Assembly (NCBI GenBank): GCA_964565925.1
Contig: CAZMGV010000011.1
Location: 78,770 to 142,769 of the forward strand
DNA length: 64,000 nt
Origin: CAZMGV01 sp964565925
GTDB taxonomy: Bacteria; JAGRBM01; JAHCIT01
Reading direction: 5' to 3'
Part shown: one piece after another, positions 8,449 to 17,018 of the stretch
How positions within the stretch are numbered: position 1 is the first letter of the stretch
How the letters are laid out: every line of letters starts with the position of its first letter
Notes under the pieces: generated by a model
Seen by the model: only the letters and a program-made list of their open reading frames with translations
What the model was told of the DNA's origin: nothing
The model's database searches: none
Translations under genes and position numbers: made by a program

Positions 8449-9111
8449 ATGGGATTCAGCCGAGCAGGCCGCATTTTTGTAGCGGCGACCGGGTTACTGC
8501 TGGCGGGGCCCTTCATCTTGCCTGCCGCGGCGGTTACCACTGAGCGCCCCGGTCTGGTGAAGGATTTCGTCTCGCACCTGCGGCTCCGTGCCCGCGAGCA
8601 CTTCGAGTTCAACTCGATTCACTACGGGTCGGCCAAGCCCGATCAGAACTACTTCGGGCTCGCCGACACGGTGAACCTCTGGTACGAAAAGCCGTTCGAG
8701 TGGGCGTTCGGCCTGGGCGCGGGGATCCTCCCCGGCAGTCCGCTGAACCGCCAGCCTGCGCCCCCGGGCGTCGGCGGCAAGCCGGATGTCTGGCACGCCG
8801 GGTTCGAGTTCAAATATTTCCTCGGGCAGCTGCTCGGCGTGCGCATGCCCGGCCTGTTCGGGCGTCTGGGCGCTACGGCGAATATCCTCGACACCAACGG
8901 TCCGCGCGGAACGATTTTAGGCGGCGGTTACTACGTGGGTGCCGGTTATGAATTCCTGATCTGGAAGATCGGCCTGGCACCGGAGGTCGCCTTCCGCCAC
9001 GTGATCTACCAGGAACACGTGCGTGAATATTCGTTCACGCCGTCGTTCGGCGTTCACTTCTACTGGGGCGACACCGCGAAGCCGTACCTCGAGAAATACC
9101 GGCAGGAATAA
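8449..9111 (+). CDS. Outer-membrane beta-barrel-like protein
   Basis: A 220-residue protein with a clear signal peptide (hydrophobic core about residues 8-25, cleavage near AAA). The mature part alternates aromatic and polar residues in strand-like stretches with Gly-rich turns (GGGYYVGAGYEFLIWKIGLA near 160-180), as in small outer-membrane barrels such as PagL/OmpW-like proteins. No active-site His/Ser pair of the lipid A deacylase family could be assigned. It probably lies in the outer membrane; function unknown. The convergent acyl-CoA ligase gene ends 2 bp downstream. Confidence 0.6.
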   Translation: MGFSRAGRIFVAATGLLLAGPFILPAAAVTTERPGLVKDFVSHLRLRAREHFEFNSIHYGSAKPDQNYFGLADTVNLWYEKPFEWAFGLGAGILPGSPLNRQPAPPGVGGKPDVWHAGFEFKYFLGQLLGVRMPGLFGRLGATANILDTNGPRGTILGGGYYVGAGYEFLIWKIGLAPEVAFRHVIYQEHVREYSFTPSFGVHFYWGDTAKPYLEKYRQE

Positions 9112-9112
9112 G

Positions 9113-10735
9113 TCACCACTTCCAGTCCTGGAACCGGTCCCTGAGTGCGGTCTTTAAGAACTTGCCGGTTGAGGTGCGCGGGATCGCGTCGATAAACACG
9201 ACGGCGTCGGGCAGCCACCACTTGGCGAACTTCGGGGCCAGGAATTCGCGGATATCTTCAGCCGTCGCGGTGCAGCCTTCCTTCAAGACAACTGCCGCGA
9301 GCGGCCGCTCGGCCCATTTGGGGTGGGCCACCGCGATGACGCTGGCTTCCTTCACGGCCGGGTGGCCCATGATGGCGTTCTCAAGGTCGACGGAACTGAT
9401 CCACTCGCCGCCCGACTTGATCAGGTCTTTCGTCCGATCGGTGAGCTTCACGAACCCTTCGTCGTCCATGGTCGCCACGTCGCCGGTGCGGAACCAGCCG
9501 TCCGAAGTCCACTTGTCGTCGCCTCCCTCGAGCTTGAGGTAGCTCGACGCCACGAACGGGCCGCGCACCTGCAGTTCGCCCATGGTTTCACCGTCCCAGG
9601 GGGCCTCGCCCTTTTCATTCATGATGCGCGCGTCGATGAGCGGCACCGGCACACCCTGTTTCACACGGACCTGGTACTTCTCATCCTCGGAGAGGTGTGC
9701 CTGTGTCGCCTTCACGTGGCTGGAAGTGCCCAGCGGCGTCAGCTCCGTCATGCCCCAGAGGTGGATGATCCGCAGGCCGTATTTGTCCAGCTTGCGGATG
9801 AGCGACTCGGGCGCGGCCGACCCGCCCACCGCCATGCGGATCTCGGGCTGCAGTTTCCAGCGCGAGGCGTTTTTCTCGAGCGCTTCCAGGATGCCGAGCC
9901 AGATCGTCGGCACGCCGGCGCTCATGGTAACCTTCTCGGAGGCGAACAGATCGAGGATGCTTTCGGCGTCCAGATGCGGTCCCGGGTAGACCTGCTTGGC
10001 GCCCACGAGCGCGCAGACGAACGGCAGCCCCCAGGCGTTGGCGTGGAACATCGGCACGACCGGACAGCAGGCGTCGAACTGGGACAGGCCGTGCACGTCC
10101 GGCAGCGGGCAGATGAGCGAATGAAGCATCATCGCGCGGTGCGAGTAGACCACACCCTTCGGGTTTCCGGTGGTGCCGGAGGTGTAGCAGATCCCCATCG
10201 CCTCGTTTTCGCCGATGTCGGGATACCGGAAACTTTTGCCGTCGCCGGTGGCGAGGAACTTTTCGTAGTCCTCGTAGCCGCCAGCACTATTGGCAGGTGC
10301 CGGGCCGCCGAACGGCACCACGATCACCTTCTCGAACTTCCAGTCGTTCTTGAACTGCTCGTAGAGCGGGAGCAGCACGTCGTCGACGATCAAAAAACGG
10401 TCTTCGGCGTGCCGGGCGATGTAGGCGAGGTCTTTCGCGAAGAGCCGCAGGTTCAGCGTGTGGAGCACGCCGCCCGCGCACGGGATGCCGAAATAGCACT
10501 CCAGGTGGCGCCAGTGGTTCCACGACAGCGTCGCGACACGGTCGCCGCGCTTCATCCCCGCCTTCTGGAGCGCCGAGGCCAGCTGGCGCGCACGGCGGTA
10601 GAAGTCGGCATAGGTATAACGGTGGATCGACCGGTCGGGGTTGCGGGTGACGACCTCGACTTTGGGAAACAGTTTGCCCGCGCGCTCCAGAATGTGCGGG
10701 AGCGTCAGCGGATAGTTCATCATCAGGCCGTCCAT
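9113..10735 (-). CDS. Medium/long-chain acyl-CoA ligase (AlkK/DmdB-like)
   Basis: A 540-residue ATP-dependent acyl-CoA synthetase of the ANL superfamily, forming acyl-AMP and then acyl-CoA. Seen motifs: the P-loop-like TSGTTGNPKG (about 185-194), WGMTEL, DGWFRTGD and the C-terminal catalytic lysine block PRTSTGKF. The N-terminus (MDGLMMNYPL) matches the AlkK and methylmercaptopropionate-CoA ligase (DmdB) type. I chose the ATG at 10735 rather than 10750 because GGAGGA lies 8 bp upstream of it. It fits the acyl-CoA dehydrogenases and MaoC hydratase found elsewhere in the window; the exact substrate cannot be read from sequence. Confidence 0.9.
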   Translation of the reverse strand: MDGLMMNYPLTLPHILERAGKLFPKVEVVTRNPDRSIHRYTYADFYRRARQLASALQKAGMKRGDRVATLSWNHWRHLECYFGIPCAGGVLHTLNLRLFAKDLAYIARHAEDRFLIVDDVLLPLYEQFKNDWKFEKVIVVPFGGPAPANSAGGYEDYEKFLATGDGKSFRYPDIGENEAMGICYTSGTTGNPKGVVYSHRAMMLHSLICPLPDVHGLSQFDACCPVVPMFHANAWGLPFVCALVGAKQVYPGPHLDAESILDLFASEKVTMSAGVPTIWLGILEALEKNASRWKLQPEIRMAVGGSAAPESLIRKLDKYGLRIIHLWGMTELTPLGTSSHVKATQAHLSEDEKYQVRVKQGVPVPLIDARIMNEKGEAPWDGETMGELQVRGPFVASSYLKLEGGDDKWTSDGWFRTGDVATMDDEGFVKLTDRTKDLIKSGGEWISSVDLENAIMGHPAVKEASVIAVAHPKWAERPLAAVVLKEGCTATAEDIREFLAPKFAKWWLPDAVVFIDAIPRTSTGKFLKTALRDRFQDWKW

Positions 10736-10883
10736 AAACGGATCCTCCATCGGTACCGGATATTCCCCAGACCTCTACTTTGTAACCGGGCTTTTCGTGA
10801 AAAGGCGAGGGCAGAGAAACAGGGCGTCTGAAACGTCCGCTTGAAACTGAATGGGCCCGACCTCCCCGGTGTGACCGGCCCGG

Positions 10884-12278
10884 TCAGGGTGCCGGACTGG
10901 CCGGATTCCACTTCAAACAGGTGTCCGGGTCCCGTTCGGCGCATTCGATAGCCGCTTTGAACGTACCGGGCGCATCGATGCAGGGCGCCGGCAGACCGGA
11001 AGGACATGTCTTCTCGTGCACCCACCGGACTTTCAGCGGCTTCCCGAGGAAATACTCGTCTATCTTGGACCGGGTATCGGGGCTGGGGGGAAGCGGGAAT
11101 ACCGGATAGTTCACATACAGGGTGCCGGCGGCCTCGAGTTCCGGCCCGTGCAGCAGATAGTTATCCCGCAGGCCCAGCCCCACACGGCCGAAAGCATGAT
11201 AGCCCCGGTAGTCCAGACGGTAGAACCACAGGTTCACCAGCAGCCACGGCAGCCAGACGACCAGCTGAAAGGCGCGGCGCCGGTCCTCGAGTTTTTCGGC
11301 GAATACGCCGTAAATGATTCCCGCCCCCACGAGCGGAATGTATCCGTACCGGGGTTGTGTCCAGCCTGCGGCAATTATCGGAGGCACGGCGAAGCAGACG
11401 ATCCAGCCCGCTGCGAAACGGATGCGGCGGTCCGCGATCCAGAGCAGGGGGATTCCGAAAAACAGCGCCAGGGTGCCGAGCAGGAAACAGATATCCAGCG
11501 GTACCGGATAGAGCGAAAAGAACAGCCCGCCGACTGTCTGGATGAAGTAATCGAAATACCACCGCAGCTCGTAGGCAACGTCGATCCGGTTCACATGGGA
11601 CTGGTAAAACCCGGGGTTGTAATAGGAATGCAGGAAGACGGCCGCCGACAGCATGCTCATGGCGGCCAGCGGAACCAGTGCGCCGGATCTGTTCTTGCCG
11701 GACTTTTCTTCGAGGAGCAGCCAGTGCAGGAACAATATGGGCGGGACCATCACCCCTGTCGGTTTGGCGAGCACGGCCGCCAGTGCCGGCAGTAACGCTA
11801 TCCACGCCCCCCGGGGGGCTGCCAGCCGGCGCTGCCAGCACCACAGCGCCAGAAGTGTAAAAAAGAGCACCTGGGTCTCGACCGTCGCCGCTCCCCACAT
11901 CAGCGCCTCGTTGCCCGATCTGTGAACGGCGACGAAAAGCAGGATGCAGAGTGCGACCGGCGGCCGGAAATGGCGCCCGATCACCTTGCCCAGAAGCCAG
12001 AGGTTCGCGCCGTGAATACAGATCCCGATGAACCGCATCAGGGTCGATGGTTCCGAGGGCAGCAATACCACACATGCCTTCCAGAGGATCATGTGGAAGG
12101 TAAGCGGCCCGGACTGTCCTGTAAGAACCTGGAACCAGGAGGCGTTCCTTGCGGCAACGGCCTGCACGTATTCGTCGCCCAGGATGCCCAGCGGTGCCGT
12201 GAGTGCGAGGCCGGCGGCGACGACCAGAAGGAGGAAGACCAGCTCGGCCCGCTTCCAGGATGGTTCCGATTCCTGCAT
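10884..12278 (-). CDS. Polytopic membrane protein, glycosyltransferase (GT39/ArnT-like) type
   Basis: About 464 residues with ten or so membrane helices and a soluble C-terminal part of roughly 90 residues. The first extracytoplasmic loop contains a conserved acidic site (GILGDEYVQAVAARN), which matches the D/E motif of GT-C family glycosyltransferases that use lipid-linked sugars. I start at the ATG at 12278, just before the first membrane helix; the longer frame adds a 46-residue basic stretch. Sugar and acceptor are unknown. A CCTAAATG repeat array lies 150-185 bp upstream of this start. Confidence 0.6.
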   Translation of the reverse strand: MQESEPSWKRAELVFLLLVVAAGLALTAPLGILGDEYVQAVAARNASWFQVLTGQSGPLTFHMILWKACVVLLPSEPSTLMRFIGICIHGANLWLLGKVIGRHFRPPVALCILLFVAVHRSGNEALMWGAATVETQVLFFTLLALWCWQRRLAAPRGAWIALLPALAAVLAKPTGVMVPPILFLHWLLLEEKSGKNRSGALVPLAAMSMLSAAVFLHSYYNPGFYQSHVNRIDVAYELRWYFDYFIQTVGGLFFSLYPVPLDICFLLGTLALFFGIPLLWIADRRIRFAAGWIVCFAVPPIIAAGWTQPRYGYIPLVGAGIIYGVFAEKLEDRRRAFQLVVWLPWLLVNLWFYRLDYRGYHAFGRVGLGLRDNYLLHGPELEAAGTLYVNYPVFPLPPSPDTRSKIDEYFLGKPLKVRWVHEKTCPSGLPAPCIDAPGTFKAAIECAERDPDTCLKWNPASPAP

Positions 12279-12425
12279 GCGTGGAATATACCCGATCCGC
12301 GCTCCGATTAATCGGTGCGGAAAATGTCCGGAAACTGAATGCGCCCGGCCTTGTTCAGGTTCCGGGCGCAGTTCCGATCTGTTGCGATTAATGCCAGCTT
12401 TTCCGGACCTGATCAATACCCTGGA

Positions 12426-12463
12426 CCTAAATGGCCCTAAATGACCCTAAATAGGCCTAAATG
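12426..12463 (-). repeat. Four CCTAAATG-type direct repeats at exact 10-bp spacing
   Basis: CCTAAATG occurs at 12426, 12436 (both exact), 12446 (CCTAAATA) and 12456, each exactly 10 bp apart, about one DNA turn. A further copy lies in opposite orientation at 12696-12703. The 453-bp gap from 12279 to 12731 contains no convincing gene; besides these repeats it holds a T-rich patch near 12470 and an A/T-rich patch near 12597. Two more CCTAAATG copies lie in the promoter region at 53041-53075. This looks like a cooperative binding array. Confidence 0.55.
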
Positions 12464-12731
12464 AGCCAAGTTTTTCCGGACTTTCGCGACTGAGATCGAC
12501 CTCCACACAAACGTTTTTTGTACGGCGCAACTGCCGGTAGTCGCGGCGGATTTGCCGGAATCTCTTCGGCTGACAGGGGGGGCTTAACTCCCGCCAAAAA
12601 ATTTTTTGATTAAAATGACACGAGTCTGGAAAATCCGGGAATTCACCAGCCGCTGCGCCGGGTTGACCGAGGTTGCCCAGGAATCGGGCTTAGCTCATTT
12701 AGGGCCAGCTTGGTTCAAACGGGGCGGATAA

Positions 12732-13811
12732 TTACGCCGGCTGCTGCTGGCTGACGCAGTGGAAGGCACCGAATCCCCAGATGAGATCGAAGGAGTAGAT
12801 ACCGATCACTTCGCGGGTGGGGAAACAGCCGCGGAGTATCCTGAGCGCCTCTTCGTCCCGGTCGCTCTGGCCCCAGGTGGGCACGAGCACCACCTTGTTG
12901 CCGATGTAGAAGTTCGCATAGCTCGCCGGCAGCGGCGTCTCCTCGTAGACGAGCGGTTCGGGCATCGGGAGCGTGATGATCCTGAACGGCTTTCCGTCCG
13001 GAGTGCGGGCGGAGCGCAGCACTTCCAGGTTCTTCTTGAGCGGTTCGTGGTTCGCGTGGTTTTTGTCAGGCTCCACCACGGTGACGATCGTCTGTTCGTC
13101 CACAAAACGGGTGATGTCGTCCACATGGCCGTCGGTATCGTCGCCCTCGATGCCGTCGTGCAGCCAGATGAAGTTGCTGACGTTCAGATATTCCGCAAGG
13201 AACGTCTCGATCTGCTTCTGCGTCAGGTGCGGGTTGCGGTTCCGGTTAAGGAGGCACTGAGTCGTCGTGATCAGCGAGCCTTTGCCGTTCACGTCGATGG
13301 AGCCGCCCTCCAGCACGATGCCGGGCTTCCAGTAGCGGAGCTTGTACCGGTCGGCGACCCGCTGCGGAATCAGGTTATCCTGATCCCACGGCGGATATTT
13401 GCCGCCCCACTTGTTGAACTCCCAGTCGGTGACGCCGATCTCGCCTGTCCTGTCGTTCTTCACGAAGATCGGGCCGTGGTCGCGGCACCAGGCGTCGTTG
13501 GTCGGGAACGGGTGGAGCGTGAACAGCTCGGGCGGGCAGCCCGCCGTGGTGAGCAGGTTGGACACGTCCGCCATCATTTTCTCGCCGGTGAGGTTCAGAT
13601 GGACGTGCTCGCCCGTGCGGGTGAGATGCCACACCATCTCGGTCCAGATGGGCGGGATCTTCTCGAGTTTGCCGGGCCACGACTTCTCGTTGTGCGGCCA
13701 CGAGAGCCAGGTCGCCGTGTGCGGCTCGAACTCCGCTGGCATCCGGAACCCGAGGTCTTTGGGCGTCGGATGGACGGGCGCGGTCGGCCGTTCTGAAGTG
13801 GGGCGGTGCAA
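12732..13811 (-). CDS. aguA: Agmatine deiminase
   Basis: Converts agmatine to N-carbamoylputrescine and ammonia in the cytoplasm. About 359 residues from a TTG at 13811; the family normally has around 14-25 residues before the FRMPAEFEPH block, so the ATG at 13742 seems too late. Seen motifs: WPHN substrate region, DAWCRDHGP, EGGSID, TDGHVDD and the C-terminal GAFHC with catalytic Cys352 followed by VSQQQ. It lies 32 bp downstream of aguB on the same strand, so both steps to putrescine are encoded together. Family assignment is firm; only the start codon is uncertain. Confidence 0.93.
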   Translation of the reverse strand: MHRPTSERPTAPVHPTPKDLGFRMPAEFEPHTATWLSWPHNEKSWPGKLEKIPPIWTEMVWHLTRTGEHVHLNLTGEKMMADVSNLLTTAGCPPELFTLHPFPTNDAWCRDHGPIFVKNDRTGEIGVTDWEFNKWGGKYPPWDQDNLIPQRVADRYKLRYWKPGIVLEGGSIDVNGKGSLITTTQCLLNRNRNPHLTQKQIETFLAEYLNVSNFIWLHDGIEGDDTDGHVDDITRFVDEQTIVTVVEPDKNHANHEPLKKNLEVLRSARTPDGKPFRIITLPMPEPLVYEETPLPASYANFYIGNKVVLVPTWGQSDRDEEALRILRGCFPTREVIGIYSFDLIWGFGAFHCVSQQQPA

Positions 13812-13843
13812 GGCGGCTGCTTTCAGTCCTGTCTGTCGGCCAG

Positions 13844-14791
13844 TCAGTCGGCCTGTTCGTCGAACCGGCTGGTGATCTTGCCGTAGGCGTCGATGCGGCG
13901 GTCGCGCAGGAAGGGCCAGTTGCGGCGCACGCGCTCGATGAGCGAGAGGTCGAGCCTCGCGACGAGGATCTCTTCCTTCTCGACGGAGGCTTTCTCGATA
14001 ATCTGCCCCTGCGGATCGCACACGAAACTCTGGCCCCAGAACTGGATGCCGTTCTTTTTGTCGCCCTCGTGGCCCACGCGGTTGGGCGCGGCCACGTAGA
14101 CGCCGTTGGCAATGGCGTGGGATCGCTGGATCGTCTCCCAGGAGTTGTGCTGCGCCTTGCCGTAGCGTTCCTTCTCGGAGGGGTGCCAGCCGATGGCGGT
14201 CGGGTAGAAAAGAATCTGCGCGCCTTTCAAGGCGGTCAGGCGCGCGCCCTCGGGGTACCACTGGTCCCAGCAGACCAGCACGCCGATATCGGCGAACTTC
14301 GTCCTGAACGTCTTGAAGCCCAGGTCCCCGGGCGTGAAATAGTACTTTTCATAGTAGAGCGGATCGTCCGGAATATGCATCTTCCGGTATTTGCCGAGCA
14401 GCTTGCCGTCGGCATCGATGATGGCCGCCGTGTTGTGGTAGATGCCCGCCGCGCGGCGTTCGAACAGCGACGCAATCACGACGACGCCGTGCTTTTTCGC
14501 CGCTTTCGAGAGCGCATCAGTAGAGGGGCCGGGGATCGGTTCGGCGAGGTCGAACTTTTTATAGTCCTCGGTCTGGCAGAAATACTGGGAGCGGAACAAC
14601 TCCTGAAGGCAGATGATCTGCGCGCCCTTTTTCGCGGCGGTCTCGACCCGCTCGACCGCTTTCTTCAGGTTCGCGTCCGGATCGGTGGAGCAGGTCATCT
14701 GGACGAGACCCACGGTGACCATGGAAGCCTTTCCGGCGGAGGCCTTCGCTGCCGCCGGTTTCTTCGCGCCTTTTTTCGTCTTCGTCGCCAT
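13844..14791 (-). CDS. aguB: N-carbamoylputrescine amidohydrolase
   Basis: A 315-residue nitrilase-superfamily enzyme that hydrolyses N-carbamoylputrescine to putrescine, CO2 and ammonia. The catalytic triad is visible: Glu64 (CLQELF), Lys137 (YRKMHIPD) and Cys174 (VCWDQWYPEGAR). The WDQWYPE and PTAIGWHP blocks are typical of the AguB subfamily. Residues 2-23 form an extra Lys/Ala-rich segment (MATKTKKGAKKPAAAKASAG) not found in most homologues, perhaps a nucleic-acid- or ribosome-binding tail. It is first in an operon with aguA and divergent from the TRL-like lipoprotein genes. Confidence 0.93.
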   Translation of the reverse strand: MATKTKKGAKKPAAAKASAGKASMVTVGLVQMTCSTDPDANLKKAVERVETAAKKGAQIICLQELFRSQYFCQTEDYKKFDLAEPIPGPSTDALSKAAKKHGVVVIASLFERRAAGIYHNTAAIIDADGKLLGKYRKMHIPDDPLYYEKYYFTPGDLGFKTFRTKFADIGVLVCWDQWYPEGARLTALKGAQILFYPTAIGWHPSEKERYGKAQHNSWETIQRSHAIANGVYVAAPNRVGHEGDKKNGIQFWGQSFVCDPQGQIIEKASVEKEEILVARLDLSLIERVRRNWPFLRDRRIDAYGKITSRFDEQAD

Positions 14792-14938
14792 GGCGTCTGT
14801 ATAGAGAAAACCATCGGGGACGTAAAGCGGTGGCCATACTCCTGCGGGGTGTGGCGGGAATCACAAGCTAAAATTTCCGGTTTCTGGTAAAACGCGTCCG
14901 GCGGGCCCTGATAAGGTCCGACCCCAAGGAAGGTAATA

Positions 14939-15277
14939 ATGACTATGAAGACACGATTTCTCGCCGCTGGAGTTTTCGGACTCTGCGCCCTGACAATGAC
15001 CGGATGCCTGGTCGCCCCGGTGCAGCCGCCGGTGGGCGCCATCTACAGCAACTACAGCGCCCCGCTGGACTACACGGCGCACGACAAGCCGATCGCCAAC
15101 CTGAAGAAGGGAACCTCCGAGAGCACATCGATTCTCGGTCTCGTGGCCACGGGCGATGCCAGCGTGAGCACGGCGGCAAAGAACGGCGGGATCGCGAAGA
15201 TCCACCACGTGGACTACAGCTACCAGAATATTATCGGCGTTTATCAGAAATTCACGGTCGAGGTCTGGGGAGAATGA
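14939..15277 (+). CDS. TRL-like family lipoprotein
   Basis: A 112-residue protein with a lipoprotein signal (lipobox MTGC, Cys23). The mature part has the TRL-like pattern: a GAIYSNYSAPLD segment, ILGLVATGDASVSTAAKNGG and a closing VDYSYQN... stretch near the C-terminus. The family is named after a tRNA-associated locus and has no proven function. AAGGAAGG lies just upstream of the ATG at 14939 (an ATG at 14945 is also possible). Its stop overlaps the start of a second, diverged TRL-like gene (ATGA at 15274-15277). Confidence 0.8.
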   Translation: MTMKTRFLAAGVFGLCALTMTGCLVAPVQPPVGAIYSNYSAPLDYTAHDKPIANLKKGTSESTSILGLVATGDASVSTAAKNGGIAKIHHVDYSYQNIIGVYQKFTVEVWGE

Positions 15278-15744
15278 GAACCTGCCGCAGACAGGCCCTT
15301 CTATTGGGGCTGGCCGCCGGAACGGCGGGACTCCTGTCCGCCTGCGCCCCATACCCCGTGGCGCCGGTCGTGCCGCCCCGGGGCGGGATCTATACACACG
15401 TACACGCGCCGCTGACGACCCGGTACGACAGTACAGTGGTCGGAGGCGCGACGCAGAAACACACGATGACCAGGACCCACTGGTTCGGGGATCCGGTCTA
15501 CACCCAGTGGGGCCTCGCCTGGGACGACCCGGAACTCCGTGAAGAAGCCTACCGGGCCGGGATTACGGACTTTTCCTACGCCGACTACGAGCTGCTCGAA
15601 ATTCTCGGTATCTACCGCGAATACACGATTACGCTGTACGGCGGTGTGGCGACCGGTGCGAAACCGGCGGCATCCGCTCCCGTAGCCGCACCTGCGGCCC
15701 CGGCGGTTCCGGCTGAAACCCCGCCGGATGGTCCGCCGAAATAA
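15274..15744 (+). CDS. Second TRL-like lipoprotein with Ala/Pro-rich tail
   Basis: A 156-residue lipoprotein (lipobox LSAC, Cys24). The body mirrors the upstream gene: GGIYTHVHAPL at the start, and a DFSYADYELLEILGIYREYT segment that parallels VDYSYQNIIGVYQKFT. The central ATGDAS block of the family is replaced by different sequence, and about 30 residues of Ala/Pro-rich tail follow. It therefore looks like a diverged duplicate that is translationally coupled to its neighbour. I placed the start at 15274, where ATGA overlaps the preceding stop, rather than at the longer in-frame start. Confidence 0.7.
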   Translation: MRTCRRQALLLGLAAGTAGLLSACAPYPVAPVVPPRGGIYTHVHAPLTTRYDSTVVGGATQKHTMTRTHWFGDPVYTQWGLAWDDPELREEAYRAGITDFSYADYELLEILGIYREYTITLYGGVATGAKPAASAPVAAPAAPAVPAETPPDGPPK

Positions 15745-15773
15745 CCTGGCCGGTTACCGGCGCACATCCAGCG

Positions 15774-15808
15774 AATAAAAAAACGGCGGGACTTCCGGTC
15801 CCGCCGTT
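15774..15808 (-). terminator. Rho-independent terminator
   Basis: Stem AACGGCGGGA (15782-15791) pairs with TCCCGCCGTT (15799-15808), extended by one inner pair. Read on the minus strand it is followed by a run of seven T, so it ends the lipoprotein gene at 15836-16714. It may also slow readthrough from the TRL-like operon. Confidence 0.85.
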
Positions 15809-15835
15809 ATTGTTGGCTGACTGGTTACAGGCCGG

Positions 15836-16714
15836 TCATCCGCCGCCGCTGTAGCAGCCGTTCGTGCTGCCGCCGAAGCCCACATAGTAGTCGGTTTCGG
15901 TTTCGAGGCTGCCACCCTCGACATAGAGGTAGTCTTCAGGCGCAAAGGCGCCGGCATCGAACTCGACGTGGAACGACGTTCCGTCGAACGTGGTGTCGGC
16001 ATTCTCGCCGGTCAGCTCGATCGTTCCGCTGCCGGTGCCGCAGCCCGTGATCGAACCCATGCAGGTCGTGTCTTCCGGGTCGAGAGTGAGGGTCGTTTCG
16101 AGGCCGCCCGCGAACTGCTGTCCGACGAAGGCGCCGTAGAGCTTTCCTTCGTTCATGAGGAACATGCCGGGGGCGCCGTCCTTGGTTTCGCCGCTGATGG
16201 AGAAGCCCATGCTTCCGCAGGCGATGGACGTTTCGGTCGTGCCGGTTTCGACGCCGGCGACCGCCAGCAGGTAGCCGGTATTGCCTTCGTTGCTCTGAAA
16301 GACTCCGCCCAGCTGTCCGTCATCGCTGATGTCGCCGGTGCCCTCGAAATGAATCGTGTAGTCAGGCGTCATGTCGATATCCAGATCGAACGTCAGGCCA
16401 CTGGCGGTGCCGGTGACGTCGAAATCCACGACGTTGAAATCCGGCATCGAGTCCGGAGGAAGCGAAAACTCACTGTTGTAAATCTGGAATGATCCGGTGA
16501 TGTCGCCGTCGTCGGCCACGTCCAGATCGAGAAGACCGTAATCGAGGAAACTGAATTCAGGTGCCGAAGTGGAGCCTTCGTTCAGGCCGACCATTGCGCC
16601 TGCCACATAGTGGCCAGGCTTGAAGGACGGGTCGTTGCTGCTGCTGCAGGCGACTGCGCCGACGGTTAGTGCGGCGGCGAGCGCCAGCCCGCGGACGGAA
16701 TAGGTTCTGGTTTT
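15836..16714 (-). CDS. Acidic lipoprotein of unknown function
   Basis: A 292-residue lipoprotein (signal to about residue 23, Cys24 in AVACSSS). The mature part is very acidic and Gly/Thr-rich, predicted all-beta, with repeated motifs such as DLDVADDGDITG and FDLDIDMTPDYTIHFEGTGD that suggest beta-strands with Asp-rich turns. No known family was recognised. GGGGAG lies 9 bp upstream of the ATG at 16714, which decides this start over the longer frame. A strong terminator follows the gene. It is probably exposed on the cell envelope. Confidence 0.7.
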   Translation of the reverse strand, partial: KTRTYSVRGLALAAALTVGAVACSSSNDPSFKPGHYVAGAMVGLNEGSTSAPEFSFLDYGLLDLDVADDGDITGSFQIYNSEFSLPPDSMPDFNVVDFDVTGTASGLTFDLDIDMTPDYTIHFEGTGDISDDGQLGGVFQSNEGNTGYLLAVAGVETGTTETSIACGSMGFSISGETKDGAPGMFLMNEGKLYGAFVGQQFAGGLETTLTLDPEDTTCMGSITGCGTGSGTIELTGENADTTFDGTSFHVEFDAGAFAPEDYLYVEGGSLETETDYYVGFGGSTNGCYSGGG

Positions 16715-16942
16715 CATGATCTTTGATCTCCCCTGGTAGATTCGAGCACCGGTTATCGCGGATATGATTCGCAATGAGCCGGTGAAGGGCGGATTATTAC
16801 GTATGTTTAACGACGTGCCAACCAGATATCGCCAAATTTGAGGTGCTCACAGGCACTAACCATAAAATACTAAGTAATATCATTATATTACCATCATATT
16901 CGGTTTACCGGTTGACAGGGTCGAGCCATGTCGGCATACTTT

Positions 16943-16959
16943 TACTGGTTGGACCACTG
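16943..16959 (+). promoter_or_regulatory. FadR-like GntR operator
   Basis: The site contains TGGT-TGG-ACCA at 16946-16956, matching the TGGTnnnACCA core bound by FadR-type GntR regulators, and 12 of 16 positions of the E. coli FadR consensus. It lies about 60 bp upstream of the GntR gene at 17019, so autoregulation is likely. The rest of the 303-bp gap (16715-17018) is AT-rich near 16860-16900, as expected for a promoter, and holds no gene. Confidence 0.65.
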
Positions 16960-17018
16960 GGCCATTGGCCGGCGGAACAATCCCAAAGTCGGCATTTAGA
17001 TTTTAAGGATAGAACGTA

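Noticed and set aside
9323..10831. 502-residue frame antisense to the acyl-CoA ligase
   Set aside because: Shadow of a certain gene.
12426..12463. CRISPR-like array
   Set aside because: The unit is 8-10 bp with no unique spacers; not a CRISPR.
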